A DNA stretch of 64,000 nt from Neopusillimonas maritima (lineage in GTDB: Bacteria > Pseudomonadota > Gammaproteobacteria > Burkholderiales > Burkholderiaceae_B). The notes under the pieces were generated by a model. It was not told where the DNA came from and searched no databases. It was given only the letters and a program-made list of their open reading frames with translations. The translations under genes were made by a program, and so were the position numbers. Every line of letters begins with the position of its first letter. Position 1 is the stretch's first letter. Of this stretch, positions 28,201 to 36,684 are shown one piece after another. The stretch is from NCBI RefSeq assembly GCF_040930455.2, contig NZ_CP170494.1; one strand, written 5' to 3'.

Positions 28201-28401
28201 TTCGGCGCTTTGCCGCTGGTTTTGGCCACCGGGGCCGGCGTGGAGCTGCGCCAACCACTGGGTATTACCATTGTCGGCGGTCTTGTGTTGAGCCAGGTTT
28301 TAACGCTTTATACGACACCGGTGGTTTATTTGTATCTGGATCGATTACGGCTTTGGTTCAGGGCAAGACAGGCCAAGCATGCACCTGCAATACAGGAATA
28401 A
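25279..28401 (+). CDS. mdtC: RND multidrug efflux transporter (MdtC-like)
   Basis: 1040 residues. The GTG start overlaps the mdtB stop by one base (TAGTG). It is a paralogue of mdtB with the same helix-4 motif (AGFVVDDAIVVLENI) and GIVKKNAIMMVDFALH. Two RND genes in tandem behind one adaptor is the MdtABC arrangement. Size and topology are normal. Confidence 0.95.
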   Translation: MRWLTVFVMRPVATTLLCLAMVLAGLLAARMLPVAPLPQVDFPMITVTANMAGASPETMASSVAMPLEQSLGSIAGVTEMSSSSSEGSTRISLVFDLNRDINSAARDVQAAINAARGSLPSSLRDNPTYNKVNPASSPIMVLALTSDTVTQGELYDLASTVLAQKLAQVSGVGEVSVGGSALPAVRVSLNPQALVAAGVALDEVRQALSQANTLGPVGVIENHQYHWQINSGSQMTRAEQYRPLIVAWRDGAPIRLDDVAKVEDGVEDAFNTGFFNDRQAVLLVIRRQPAANIIETVDAIHAQMPAFQSLVPAQVNLSVAVDRTPSIRESLAEAQFTLFVAVVLVVLVVLVFLRQVRAAVIPSIVVPASLITTFSLMLWMGFTLNTMSLMAMIVAAGFVVDDAIVVLENIMRYIEKGYNPVRAAVRGVREVGFTVVAMSVSLVAVFIPILLMGGIPGRLFREFALTLSAAILVSLVLSLILTPMMCARWLRAQDRTHASERSARRRESWAERALLSVGRWCLRGYQRSLDWALVHSRITLLILLGTIGLNVYLYSVVPKGFFPQQDTGQLLGFFRVDQGTSFQAMLPKLEKFRNALLKDPAVDTVTGFAGGRGGSHSSFLLIQLKPFDERDVSATDVVNRLRSRFNNEPGARLFLVPQQDVHVGGRQGLASFEYSLLASDLDLLKTWLPRVQQAMAGLPELVDVESDIEDKGRRVELIIDREVATRLGVDMALIASTLNNSFSQRQVSVIYGPLNQYRVVMSVLPEYAQDAESLKLVQVVTQDGNRVPLASFTRFEVGTAPLRVRHQGLLAEESVSFSLAPGVSLGEATQAIEEALARTGLPTNELQGVFQGSAQALQESLDQQPWLILAALLTMYIVLGMLYESYIHPLTILSTLPSAGIGALLALMLLDYEFSLIALIGVFLLIGIVKKNAIMMVDFALHAERQRGLTPRQAIYEACLIRFRPIMMTTLSAIFGALPLVLATGAGVELRQPLGITIVGGLVLSQVLTLYTTPVVYLYLDRLRLWFRARQAKHAPAIQE

Positions 28402-28403
28402 CG

Positions 28404-29807
28404 ATGGAAAGAGTTAAATGGTTTTTGGCGACCTTATTGTCGCTGACAATGGCGGGATGCACCGTAGGCCCTGATTACACGGAACCCGGCATTGAACTGG
28501 GTCAACAGTATGAAAATCAGCAAGGTTGGGTGCGCGCACAGCCCAATGCTGCGGCGCTCCGCGCCGATTGGTGGACGCTTTTCGATGACCCCGTACTGAA
28601 CGGGTTGATGGATGAGGTACTGGTCAATAATCAAACGATTGCCCAGTTCGAAGCGCAGTATCGACAAGCGCAGGCCTTATTGCGTGAAAGTGAAGCCCAG
28701 TTTTTTCCTTCGGTGAATGCCAATGCAGGCTTTACCCGATCGGGTTCCGGTGCGGAGGGGGTGTCGCAACAGTATCGTGTGGCGGGTACGGTAAGTTGGG
28801 AGCCGGACTTATGGGGGCGCATTCGACGTACGGTGGAGGCGGAGTCTGCGCAATTGCAGGCCAGTGAGGCAGAGTTGGCGGGTACCCGGTTAAGCGTGCA
28901 GTCCACTTTGGCCCAAACCTATTTCCGTTTACGTTCGTTCGATGCCGAGTTGCGGTTATACGAGCAAACGGTTGAGGCTTATCGTCGTTCCCTGCAAACA
29001 ACCGAGAACCGGCTGAATGCTGGGGTCGCAGCCCAACTTGATGTTGAATCGGCGCGTGTGCAATTGAATAACGCATTAACCCAGCAACAAGCCCTGCGGC
29101 GTCAGCGGGCGCAGCTGGAAAATGCAATGGCGGTTTTACTTGGCAAGCCACCTTCACAATTTTCGTTGCCGTCCGAGCCGGTATCGGTTGCCGTTCCGAG
29201 CATTCCTGCGGGCTTGCCGTCCGAGCTCTTGCAGCGTCGACCTGATATTGCGTCGGCTGAGCGGCAAGTGGCTGCGGCCAATGCGCAGATTGGCGTGGCG
29301 CAGTCGGCCTGGTTCCCCAACTTAACCTTAACGGCCGAGGGTGGTTATAGAGCGGGCCAATGGGCGCAGTGGTTGAGTGCGCCTTTTAGTTTCTGGTCGC
29401 TCGGCCCTGCGTTGGCGATGACAATTTTTGATGGCGGAGCGCGCGAAGCCCGAATAGAACAAGCGCGTGCGGGTTACGAGGCCCTGGTTGCTGTGTACAG
29501 GCAGACGGTGTTGACTGCATTACGGGAAGTTGAGGACTATCTGGTTGATCTGAATAGTTTGGCGCGCGAACAGCAGAGCCAGCAGCGGGCGCTGGATGCG
29601 GCAAGAGCGTCATTGCGCTTAACGCTGAACCAGTACGACGCAGGCCTGATTGATTACCTGAGTGTCGTGCAGGTTGAAACGACCGCCCTGGCGGCTGAGC
29701 GCGCTTCATTATCTTTAAGCGCAGACCGTCTTATTGCTGCGGTGCAGTTGATTGCCGCGCTGGGTGGAGGATGGCAACAGCCTATTCCGGCAGAAGTCCG
29801 CGAATAG
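28404..29807 (+). CDS. NodT/OprM-type outer membrane efflux lipoprotein
   Basis: 467 residues starting at the ATG at 28404, two bases after the mdtC stop and behind AGGAA. The lipobox LTMAGC places the acylated cysteine at residue 19. Two OEP domains follow (TLAQTYFRLRSFDAELRLYEQT; TALREVEDYLVDLNSLAREQQ). It completes the tripartite pump. Its 3' end overlaps the convergent Nudix gene by 26 bases. Confidence 0.94.
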   Translation: MERVKWFLATLLSLTMAGCTVGPDYTEPGIELGQQYENQQGWVRAQPNAAALRADWWTLFDDPVLNGLMDEVLVNNQTIAQFEAQYRQAQALLRESEAQFFPSVNANAGFTRSGSGAEGVSQQYRVAGTVSWEPDLWGRIRRTVEAESAQLQASEAELAGTRLSVQSTLAQTYFRLRSFDAELRLYEQTVEAYRRSLQTTENRLNAGVAAQLDVESARVQLNNALTQQQALRRQRAQLENAMAVLLGKPPSQFSLPSEPVSVAVPSIPAGLPSELLQRRPDIASAERQVAAANAQIGVAQSAWFPNLTLTAEGGYRAGQWAQWLSAPFSFWSLGPALAMTIFDGGAREARIEQARAGYEALVAVYRQTVLTALREVEDYLVDLNSLAREQQSQQRALDAARASLRLTLNQYDAGLIDYLSVVQVETTALAAERASLSLSADRLIAAVQLIAALGGGWQQPIPAEVRE

Positions 29808-30747
29808 CGGCAATGCCATGCGCTCCGTGTTCTTGCGCTATTGCCATGGTTTGGGCAGACTGCCCGCCAATGGCAAAAACCGGGCGCCCAGCTTGGCCGG
29901 CCAGTTCCGCAAATTCTGCCCAGCCCATGGCGCTTTCCAGGGGGTGAGAGGGAGTGGGGCATACATGGCCCAAGACAACAAAGTCGGCATCAAGCTGCTT
30001 TGCCTGTTCCAGTTCGGCCTGATTATGAACGGAAACTCCGCATAAATATTGTTCGGGAAATACATCCCGTTTGAAACTTAGCATGTCTTGCGCCCGAAGA
30101 TGAACACCGTCGGCTTGTGCCCACCATGCCTGAGGGTGAACACTGTTTAACAAGCATTGTGCCCCTGTTGCCCGGCAAACAGCCAGGACGTGCTCAAAAG
30201 CCTGATGCAGGGAGCCGGCGTGCCCGGATGCCGCCCATTCGGGTTCACGAAACTGAACCAGGCGGACGCCGCGATTAATAGCTTTTTTGAGTTTTGCCAA
30301 ATAAGGCTCAAGGTTTTCAGGATGTTGAATGCTTGTGACGAGGTACTGGGAAGGCAGTTTCAGCCAACGCAGTGGGGGTTCGGTGGCCGGCAATAACGGC
30401 CCAACCGCTATGGGTGCCTGCGGATCGACCCAGGCCAGGTTTTGCCCTTCCAGGCCGGTAGGGTTTCCATTCCAACCGGTTACCTTGCAAAACGCCAGGC
30501 GCACGATGTTTTTTGGGTACTCATGGACATACGTCACCCACGGTGTTGCGTGGGTTACTTCAATGTCCAGTTCTTCCTTTAACTCTCGCGCCAGGGCCTG
30601 CAGAACGGTTTCCCCGGCCTCGATTTTCCCGCCCGGGAGTTCCCACCAGCCCGGCCACGGTTTGTCGGCGGGCCGTTGGCCCAGCAATAAGGCGCCATCG
30701 GGTTTCAAAATCAGGCCGGCGGCGACATCAATAAAAGGTTTAGACAT
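29782..30747 (-). CDS. Nudix hydrolase fused to a ThiE-like domain
   Basis: 321 residues from the ATG at 30747. The N-terminal half is a MutT-type Nudix domain with box GGKIEAGETVLQALARELKEEL; the C-terminal half (from about residue 140) is a thiamine-phosphate-synthase-like TIM barrel (RLVQFREPEW, GVSVHNQAEL, VVLGHVCPTPSHP, VFAIGG). The same two-domain layout is known in pseudomonads and other proteobacteria, where the Nudix half is thought to clean oxidised nucleotides. The start overlaps the stop of the upstream ATPase gene by eight bases, so they are coupled. Confidence 0.9.
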   Translation of the reverse strand: MSKPFIDVAAGLILKPDGALLLGQRPADKPWPGWWELPGGKIEAGETVLQALARELKEELDIEVTHATPWVTYVHEYPKNIVRLAFCKVTGWNGNPTGLEGQNLAWVDPQAPIAVGPLLPATEPPLRWLKLPSQYLVTSIQHPENLEPYLAKLKKAINRGVRLVQFREPEWAASGHAGSLHQAFEHVLAVCRATGAQCLLNSVHPQAWWAQADGVHLRAQDMLSFKRDVFPEQYLCGVSVHNQAELEQAKQLDADFVVLGHVCPTPSHPLESAMGWAEFAELAGQAGRPVFAIGGQSAQTMAIAQEHGAHGIAAIRGLLPE

Positions 30748-31621
30748 GACGGGCTGCCCAATCTTTGGCGAATTGATGGGCCACACGGCCCGAGCGCGAC
30801 CCCCTTTCCAGTGCCCACTGCAGGGCCTCCAGGCGGCATGCCTCGATGTCGGACGCCGGGCAGCCGAGCTCGTGCAACCAATGATGCACGATGTCCAGGT
30901 AATCATCTTGCTTGAATGGATAAAACGACAGCCAGATACCGAAGCGCTCAGATAAGGAAATTTTCTCTTCAACGGTTTCGCCGGGATGAATTTCCCCATC
31001 CGGCTGGTGCTTGGCTTCCAGGTTTTCGCTCATGTATTCAGGCATCAGGTGGCGCCGGTTTGAGGTGGCGTAAATTAAAACGTTGTCGCCTGAATCGTTA
31101 ATTGAGCCATCAAGCACCGATTTCAGCGCCTTGTAGCCGGCTTCGCCCTCTTCAAAAGAAAGATCGTCGCAGAAAATTATGAATTTTTCCGGACGTTTAC
31201 GAACCTGTTCCACAATGTCGCTCAGGTCGGACAGGTCGGATTTATCGACCTCAATAAGTCTGAGTCCCTGGTCGGCATAAAGGGCAAGCATGGCTTTGAC
31301 CAAAGAGCTTTTTCCAGTGCCTCGTGCGCCGGTCATGAGCACATTGTTCGCGGGTTTACCGGCTAAAAAGAAGCGGGTGTTGCGGTCGATAACGCCTTTC
31401 TGACGCTCAATATGCTGGAGATCGTTGGTTTTTATTTTCGAGATATTATGCACGGCATCAAGCCAGCCGCGGCTGCCGCGTTTGCGCCAGCGATAGGCAT
31501 GGGCCGACCAATCGACCTCGGGGGGCGCCGGTGGCAGCCAGGCCTCCAGTTGCGCAAGAACACGGTTGGCCCGCTGCATGAGCGAAGCCAGGTCGACATT
31601 GTTTGCAGTGTTTTCCGGCAT
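30740..31621 (-). CDS. DUF815 family ATPase
   Basis: 293 residues. Walker A is GARGTGKSSLV near residue 99 and Walker B is FIIFCDDLSFEE near 150; a sensor-like IYATSNRRHLMPEYM follows. This is the AAA-like DUF815 family found next to mutT in many beta- and gammaproteobacteria. Its role is not established. The start is divergent from ispB with about 140 bases between the two starts. Confidence 0.9.
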   Translation of the reverse strand: MPENTANNVDLASLMQRANRVLAQLEAWLPPAPPEVDWSAHAYRWRKRGSRGWLDAVHNISKIKTNDLQHIERQKGVIDRNTRFFLAGKPANNVLMTGARGTGKSSLVKAMLALYADQGLRLIEVDKSDLSDLSDIVEQVRKRPEKFIIFCDDLSFEEGEAGYKALKSVLDGSINDSGDNVLIYATSNRRHLMPEYMSENLEAKHQPDGEIHPGETVEEKISLSERFGIWLSFYPFKQDDYLDIVHHWLHELGCPASDIEACRLEALQWALERGSRSGRVAHQFAKDWAARHV

Positions 31622-31704
31622 AGTGTGCTTCTTGATCAGTATCTCGACAAACCCCCATTATCGCCAATTTTGGACCTGTCATGCGAACGGGTCGCATGAC
31701 ACCG

Positions 31705-31710
31705 TATAAT
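31705..31710 (+). promoter_or_regulatory. Candidate -10 box of ispB
   Basis: A perfect TATAAT about 50 bases before the chosen ispB start. No good TTGACA-like -35 lies 16-18 bases upstream, so the call rests on the -10 alone. Confidence 0.35.
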
Positions 31711-31758
31711 CAGGGACTTGGCTTTTCCGCCGTTTTATCCAAATATTTTGAGTTTGCC

Positions 31759-32724
31759 TTGAATATCTCCGAGTTGCTCAGCCCCATTAACGAAGACATG
31801 AAAGCCGTCGATGCGGTTATTCGGGAACGCCTGAACTCCGATGTCGTACTGATTCGTACCGTTGGTGATTACATTATTCAGGCCGGCGGCAAGCGTATGC
31901 GGCCGGCCATGCTCCTGATGGTGGCGCGGGCGCTGGGATACGAAGGGGCCATGCATCATTTGCTGGCTGCTGTGGTTGAGTTCATTCATACATCCACTTT
32001 GCTGCACGACGATGTTGTCGACGAATCCGACTTGCGGCGCGGCCGTAGCACCGCCAATGCGGTATTCGGTAATGCGGCCAGCGTACTGGTGGGTGATTAC
32101 CTGTATTCGCGCTCTTTTGAAATGATGGTGGAGGCCGACTCCATGCGGGTGATGCAGGTTTTTTCCAAAGCCACCACCATTATTGCCGAGGGCGAAGTGC
32201 TGCAGTTGTTGAATGTGCATGACCCCGACGTGTCGCTCGAGCGTTACTTGCAGGTGGTGCGTTATAAAACAGCGAAGTTGTTTGAAGCCGCAGCACAGGT
32301 GGGTGCCATTGTGGCGCATGCCTCACCCGAACAGGAAGCGGCTGCGGCGGCTTATGGCAGGCATATCGGCACGGCCTTCCAGTTAATTGACGATGCGCTT
32401 GATTACGAAGGTGACGCCGCCGCATTGGGTAAAAATGTGGGCGACGATTTACGTGAAGGCAAGCCCACGTTGCCCTTGATTCGTGCCATGGAGGTGGGGT
32501 CGGCGCAGCAGCGGGCGTTTATTCAGGAAGCCATTCGCACCGGCGACGGCGATTTCACGGCCGTGGCGCATGCTATTCAGGAAACCGATGCCTTGCAGTA
32601 CACACGTGAAACGGCCGTGGAAGAAGCCGAGCTGGCGCGTGAGCAGCTTGGTTTGTTTCCTGCTTCTGCGGCGCAGGAATCTTTGCTAAAATTCTGCTCG
32701 TTTGCTGTTGATCGCGACCGCTGA
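31759..32724 (+). CDS. ispB: Octaprenyl diphosphate synthase
   Basis: 321 residues from a TTG at 31759, giving MNISELLSPINEDMKAVDAV, which matches the family start and length (about 323); the frame is open 26 codons further but that region contains the TATAAT promoter-like box. The two aspartate-rich prenyltransferase motifs are DDVVDESD and DDALDYEGD. It makes the polyprenyl side chain of ubiquinone. A terminator overlaps its stop codon. Confidence 0.94.
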   Translation: MNISELLSPINEDMKAVDAVIRERLNSDVVLIRTVGDYIIQAGGKRMRPAMLLMVARALGYEGAMHHLLAAVVEFIHTSTLLHDDVVDESDLRRGRSTANAVFGNAASVLVGDYLYSRSFEMMVEADSMRVMQVFSKATTIIAEGEVLQLLNVHDPDVSLERYLQVVRYKTAKLFEAAAQVGAIVAHASPEQEAAAAAYGRHIGTAFQLIDDALDYEGDAAALGKNVGDDLREGKPTLPLIRAMEVGSAQQRAFIQEAIRTGDGDFTAVAHAIQETDALQYTRETAVEEAELAREQLGLFPASAAQESLLKFCSFAVDRDR

Positions 32725-32743
32725 ACGGGCGCGATTTTCTTTT
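32711..32743 (+). terminator. Rho-independent terminator of ispB
   Basis: ATCGCGACCG (32711-32720), loop CTGAA, then CGGGCGCGAT (32726-32735): a ten-bp stem with a single mismatch, followed by TTTCTTTT. The loop covers the ispB stop codon (32722-32724), and the tRNA gene begins three bases after the T-run. Confidence 0.75.
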
Positions 32744-32745
32744 GT

Positions 32746-32822
<77 letters not shown>

Positions 32823-32855
32823 TTTTTGCCGTCGTTATAAACGTCAATCCTTGAA

Positions 32856-33884
32856 TTAATTCGCTGTCGCCCGAATTTCACCTTCGGGCGTATTCAATAT
32901 CAAGGTATCGACGGTATCGAAAGATATCCCGTTTACGTCTTTCAGCTGCCCAAGAAAGGTGTGTTCCTGAGTCATCAGCTTTTCGCTGCATGCCATGCGC
33001 GTGCTGCCCAGGCCTTTTATTTGCATGCCTTCGCCGGTGAGTGCGTACTCGCCGAAGAAGCGGTTGCACCCGGTGCTGCCGGCTATGCGGTTATTGGGCA
33101 TGAAATGGATTTCCGGCCTTGTCTGCGCGTTTATTTCGTGGCCGTTTAACTGCGCAACCCGCCAGGTTACCCCTTGAAGTAATCGGTTCGGATCACCGCC
33201 ACAACCTTGCCATGTGTTTGATTGGTATTGCAGTTCGGCGTGTTGCGGGTAGGACATGCCGCTCATCGTGTCAACGCATAAAGCTTCTTCCACCGTTAGC
33301 TTTAGCATATTGGCGCCACTGCCCGCTACAAGGGTTTGGCCCTTTGTTCGGGTGTCGCTGATTTGGGCGTTTTGCGTAAGCGGCGCTTTGCCGGGTTGTG
33401 TCAGGGTGGCGTCCCAGCCATCAAAGGCCAGGCTCCAGAATGGCTCGTTTCCAGAGGCTTTATAGGGCGGAATAAGGGTGCCGGCCGGAGCGCAAACAGG
33501 GAGTGCTTGGTCTGACCAGGTAACGTTGGCCAATGCACCTTTGCCCCAGAACTCTGTTGTAGGGTCGCCCGGGGCAACATAACGGGCGCCCGACGCCGCC
33601 ATGGCGGGCATCAAAATGCGGCTTTCATTGTTTACGACTAACTCAAGGGCGTCGCCCAGAAACCGGTATTGCGCTGGTTGACGGGCACAATATAAGGTTT
33701 CGAATGGGTGGGTTGTTTGTGAAATTTCGGTAACTCGCAGAGCGGGTTGCGGTGCCCCGGCAGGTGTTGCGAAAGCAGCCTGGCCAAATACACCGACGAA
33801 AAGTGCAATTGCGATTTTCAGCGCAAATGAATGGTCGGTGCTTTCTTTAGTTGATGAATGACTGCGTGCGTTCTTAAAGGGCAT
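32856..33884 (-). CDS. Envelope protein with MliC-like, COG3650-like and META domains
   Basis: 342 residues. A signal segment (ALKIAIALFVGVFGQAAFA) is followed by three parts: a MliC-type lysozyme-inhibitor-like domain around residues 64-130 (YCARQPAQYRFLGDALELVV), a region with SGNEPFWSLAFDGW around 163-230 typical of COG3650 proteins, and a C-terminal META/HslJ domain (GVTWRVAQLNGHEI, GSTGCNRFFGEYAL). Probably periplasmic or outer-membrane associated. Lysozyme inhibition or stress resistance is only inferred from the families. It converges with tRNA-Pro. Confidence 0.83.
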   Translation of the reverse strand: MPFKNARSHSSTKESTDHSFALKIAIALFVGVFGQAAFATPAGAPQPALRVTEISQTTHPFETLYCARQPAQYRFLGDALELVVNNESRILMPAMAASGARYVAPGDPTTEFWGKGALANVTWSDQALPVCAPAGTLIPPYKASGNEPFWSLAFDGWDATLTQPGKAPLTQNAQISDTRTKGQTLVAGSGANMLKLTVEEALCVDTMSGMSYPQHAELQYQSNTWQGCGGDPNRLLQGVTWRVAQLNGHEINAQTRPEIHFMPNNRIAGSTGCNRFFGEYALTGEGMQIKGLGSTRMACSEKLMTQEHTFLGQLKDVNGISFDTVDTLILNTPEGEIRATAN

Positions 33885-33920
33885 AACAAAACCTTGTTGA
33901 TGACAGAGAATTAATCACGT

Positions 33921-34949
33921 TCAGTTGCTTTGCGCCACTTCAATGCGGTCACGGCCTTGGCCTTTTGCACGGTACAGCGCTTTGTCGGCGCGAATAAGCA
34001 GGCTATCGGTTTCGGGCAACAAAACGACAAATTCTTCGCCGCCGTATCGCCCTAATACATCGTTAGGGCGCAACACAGAGCGTACCGTATCGCAAAAATC
34101 CACAATGACTTGATCGCCGAAATGGTGGCCGTAAGCGTCATTGATTTGTTTGAAGTTATCAAGATCCAGAATGAGGACGGACACTGGTTTTCCGGATTTT
34201 CGGCTGTTTGATAGTTCTGCTTTAGTTTTTTCGAAGAAGGCGCGTCGTGTCAGGGCTGCCGACAATTCATCGTGCTCTGCGTTGTATTGCAGTATTTCTC
34301 TGAGGCGTTCGTTAATCATCAGAATGAACCCCAGTGTGCCGATAAAAAATGTCACGCTGAAGGCGCCCAGGTAGAGCACCTGAAGGCTGCTTAAATCAAA
34401 AAAGGTATTGGGTCGATCAAAATTTAAAGTCACACTCAGGGCACGCAAAAAGCACGTGACGGCGCCCAACAGAAATGCCGCACCCGTTACAAAACGACCT
34501 GTTGTAACGGGACGGCCGTGCAAGGCCAGGTAGCCGAGTCCGGCCAAAATGAACGCCAGGATGCCGGCAACAAAAACAAGGCGAAATTGAAAATTGGGCT
34601 GAACGAGTGTGAACCAGACTATAACGGCGGTAAAGGCGACTGTGGCGATGCCGATGAGTCCATGGTGTCTTAGCCGACGGCCGTGATAATGCAGTAATCC
34701 GCTTATCATGAGCAGCAGGCTGATGATTAAAAGCAGGTTGGCCAGCACAACACTGAGCAACGGATGCAGTTGTCCTCGGAAATTGAAGAGCAAGCTACAA
34801 ATCAGGAATATCCAGATACCGATTGTCCAACTGTTGACACCCCGAACGGTTGCGGAAAAGCTTTGGCGCATTGCCAGAAGGATGAGTGCGCTCAGTGCCG
34901 TGAGCACGCTGATGATGAAGGCTAATGTGCGCGGTTCGATAAAATTCAT
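33921..34949 (-). CDS. Membrane GGDEF protein with an internally shortened GGDEF domain
   Basis: 342 residues from the ATG at 34949, which overlaps the antiporter stop as ATGA. About six membrane helices fill the first 215 residues. The GGDEF domain keeps the I-site RPND (294-297) and active site GGEEF (303-307), but jumps from LLPETD directly to SLLIRADKALYRAKG. Between the active site and ADKALY there are 18 residues against 63 in the intact GGDEF protein at 39388-40428, so about 45 are missing. The opening motif is also degenerate (HDELSAALTRRAF). It may be an inactive cyclase or a c-di-GMP sensor. Confidence 0.85.
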   Translation of the reverse strand: MNFIEPRTLAFIISVLTALSALILLAMRQSFSATVRGVNSWTIGIWIFLICSLLFNFRGQLHPLLSVVLANLLLIISLLLMISGLLHYHGRRLRHHGLIGIATVAFTAVIVWFTLVQPNFQFRLVFVAGILAFILAGLGYLALHGRPVTTGRFVTGAAFLLGAVTCFLRALSVTLNFDRPNTFFDLSSLQVLYLGAFSVTFFIGTLGFILMINERLREILQYNAEHDELSAALTRRAFFEKTKAELSNSRKSGKPVSVLILDLDNFKQINDAYGHHFGDQVIVDFCDTVRSVLRPNDVLGRYGGEEFVVLLPETDSLLIRADKALYRAKGQGRDRIEVAQSN

Positions 34950-36610
34950 TGAGTTTGCGGGGCACAAGCCTTTGCATGAATGAGTTGGGTCATGGATTCA
35001 ATGGTGTAATCAACCGCATCGTTAATGGGGAAGAATACTTTGGTCGCGCCGAGCTGTTCTAGCAAATGACGATAGTGCTCGTCGCGGGCCACAATTGCAA
35101 CTTGCTCCTGGGGGTAATGCTTGCGCAAAATGCGTAGCAGATTCATGTTTGCTTCCAGGTCCGGCAAAGTGCTGATGACCCAGGTTTCAGGATGCAAGGG
35201 CAGTGTTTCAATAAACTCTTCGTCGGCCCCGTCGCCGTAGTGCACGGGAATGCCGTGGCGCCGGTTTGCTTGTGCAGTTTGCGGGTCGAAATCGACACCT
35301 ACGACTTTCAGGCCGGCATGTTTTAAGCCATGCGCCAAACGCGTGCCGTATCGACCCAGGCCGAACACAATAACGTCGGGCCGTATTTCGTTGTCGCTGT
35401 CTTGCTCCACCGCCAGTTCACGATATGGGTTGTGGCGCTCGAACGGTGAAAGTAAAGGGGAGAGTACGCTGTAAAGTTTCTGGGAATACAGAATCATGTA
35501 GGTCGATAAAGCAATCGTAATCAGGCCAACCAAGGTGGTGAGCCCGAGCGCGCTTTGACCCACATGGCCCATGGAAATTCCCATGGCGATAAAAATAATA
35601 GAGAACTCGCTGATTTGGGCAACGGTTAAGCCGGCCATGAAGCCGGTACGTTTTCGATAACCCATGTAGCCCATGATCGCCAGCACAATAAGAGGGTTGC
35701 CGATTAGAACGAAGGCAGACAAAATGGCCGACGAAAACAGTTCGTCGCCTAAAATTGTGAAGTCCAGCTGCGACCCAAGGTGAATAAAAAAGAATAGCAG
35801 CAGAAAGTCTTTAATACCTGAAAGCCGGGCGTTAATAGCGTCGCGATAGCCCGAGGATGCCAGTGCAAATCCGGCCAGGAACGCCCCAGCCTCTTTGCTA
35901 AAGCCCGCCCATTCACCCACAGCGGCCAGGCCAGTGCCCAGTGCCATGGCAAAAACAAGTAAAAGTTCTTGCGAACGCGCCATGGCGCCGATGACTTGTG
36001 GCAGTACCCATTTTATGAGTGCATACATGCAGACCGCTGCTGTGAGTATTTTCAACATCAACAAGCCCACCAGCATTGCGTCACTGGTGGTGTTGTGTTC
36101 CATGCCAAGCGCACTCATGACCATCATGGCAATCACAACGGCAAGGTCTTGAACAATAAGGAAGCCCACGGCGATACGGCCGTGCAGTGAGTCAAGTTCA
36201 CGCTTGTCTGAAAGAAGCTTGATGATAATAATCGTGCTGGAGAAGGTTAGAGCGACCGCCACGTAAAGGGCTTCTACGGCAGGCTTACCCAGTAGCAGGA
36301 TCAGTGCGAAGCCAATGATAATGGTGAAAGTCAATTGGCCCAGACCGGTTGCCAAAGCAACCGGCCCAAGTTGCCGGACTTGCTTCAAATCGAGCTTCAA
36401 GCCGACCAGAAAAAGCAGTACCGTAATACCAATTTGGGCCAGCAGTTCAATTTGGGAGTGCGCGGAAACAAAGCCGAATGCCGCAGGCCCTACAAGAATA
36501 CCGACAACAATGTACGTGATGATTAACGGTTGCTTAAGCTTAAGCCCAAGGGCGCCGGCAATCGCGGCAATAATCAGTATGAGGGCGAATTCAGCATAAA
36601 TTTCAGGCAT
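34946..36610 (-). CDS. CPA2-family cation/proton antiporter with TrkA-N domain
   Basis: 554 residues. About 12-13 membrane segments with KefB/RosB-like features (IITYIVVGILVGPAAFGF, FLVGLKLDL, VGFLIVQDLAVV) are followed by a Rossmann RCK-type domain beginning VIVFGLGRYGTRLAHGL near residue 413. Members exchange potassium or sodium for protons. It heads a two-gene unit with the shortened GGDEF gene. Ion specificity cannot be read from sequence. Confidence 0.9.
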   Translation of the reverse strand: MPEIYAEFALILIIAAIAGALGLKLKQPLIITYIVVGILVGPAAFGFVSAHSQIELLAQIGITVLLFLVGLKLDLKQVRQLGPVALATGLGQLTFTIIIGFALILLLGKPAVEALYVAVALTFSSTIIIIKLLSDKRELDSLHGRIAVGFLIVQDLAVVIAMMVMSALGMEHNTTSDAMLVGLLMLKILTAAVCMYALIKWVLPQVIGAMARSQELLLVFAMALGTGLAAVGEWAGFSKEAGAFLAGFALASSGYRDAINARLSGIKDFLLLFFFIHLGSQLDFTILGDELFSSAILSAFVLIGNPLIVLAIMGYMGYRKRTGFMAGLTVAQISEFSIIFIAMGISMGHVGQSALGLTTLVGLITIALSTYMILYSQKLYSVLSPLLSPFERHNPYRELAVEQDSDNEIRPDVIVFGLGRYGTRLAHGLKHAGLKVVGVDFDPQTAQANRRHGIPVHYGDGADEEFIETLPLHPETWVISTLPDLEANMNLLRILRKHYPQEQVAIVARDEHYRHLLEQLGATKVFFPINDAVDYTIESMTQLIHAKACAPQTQ

Positions 36611-36684
36611 CGTTTTTTGTAAACGGGGGGTGTGGGAAATTTATGCTCAGTTTAGGCTATGTTGCGCGGAATCTGAACCCTGAA

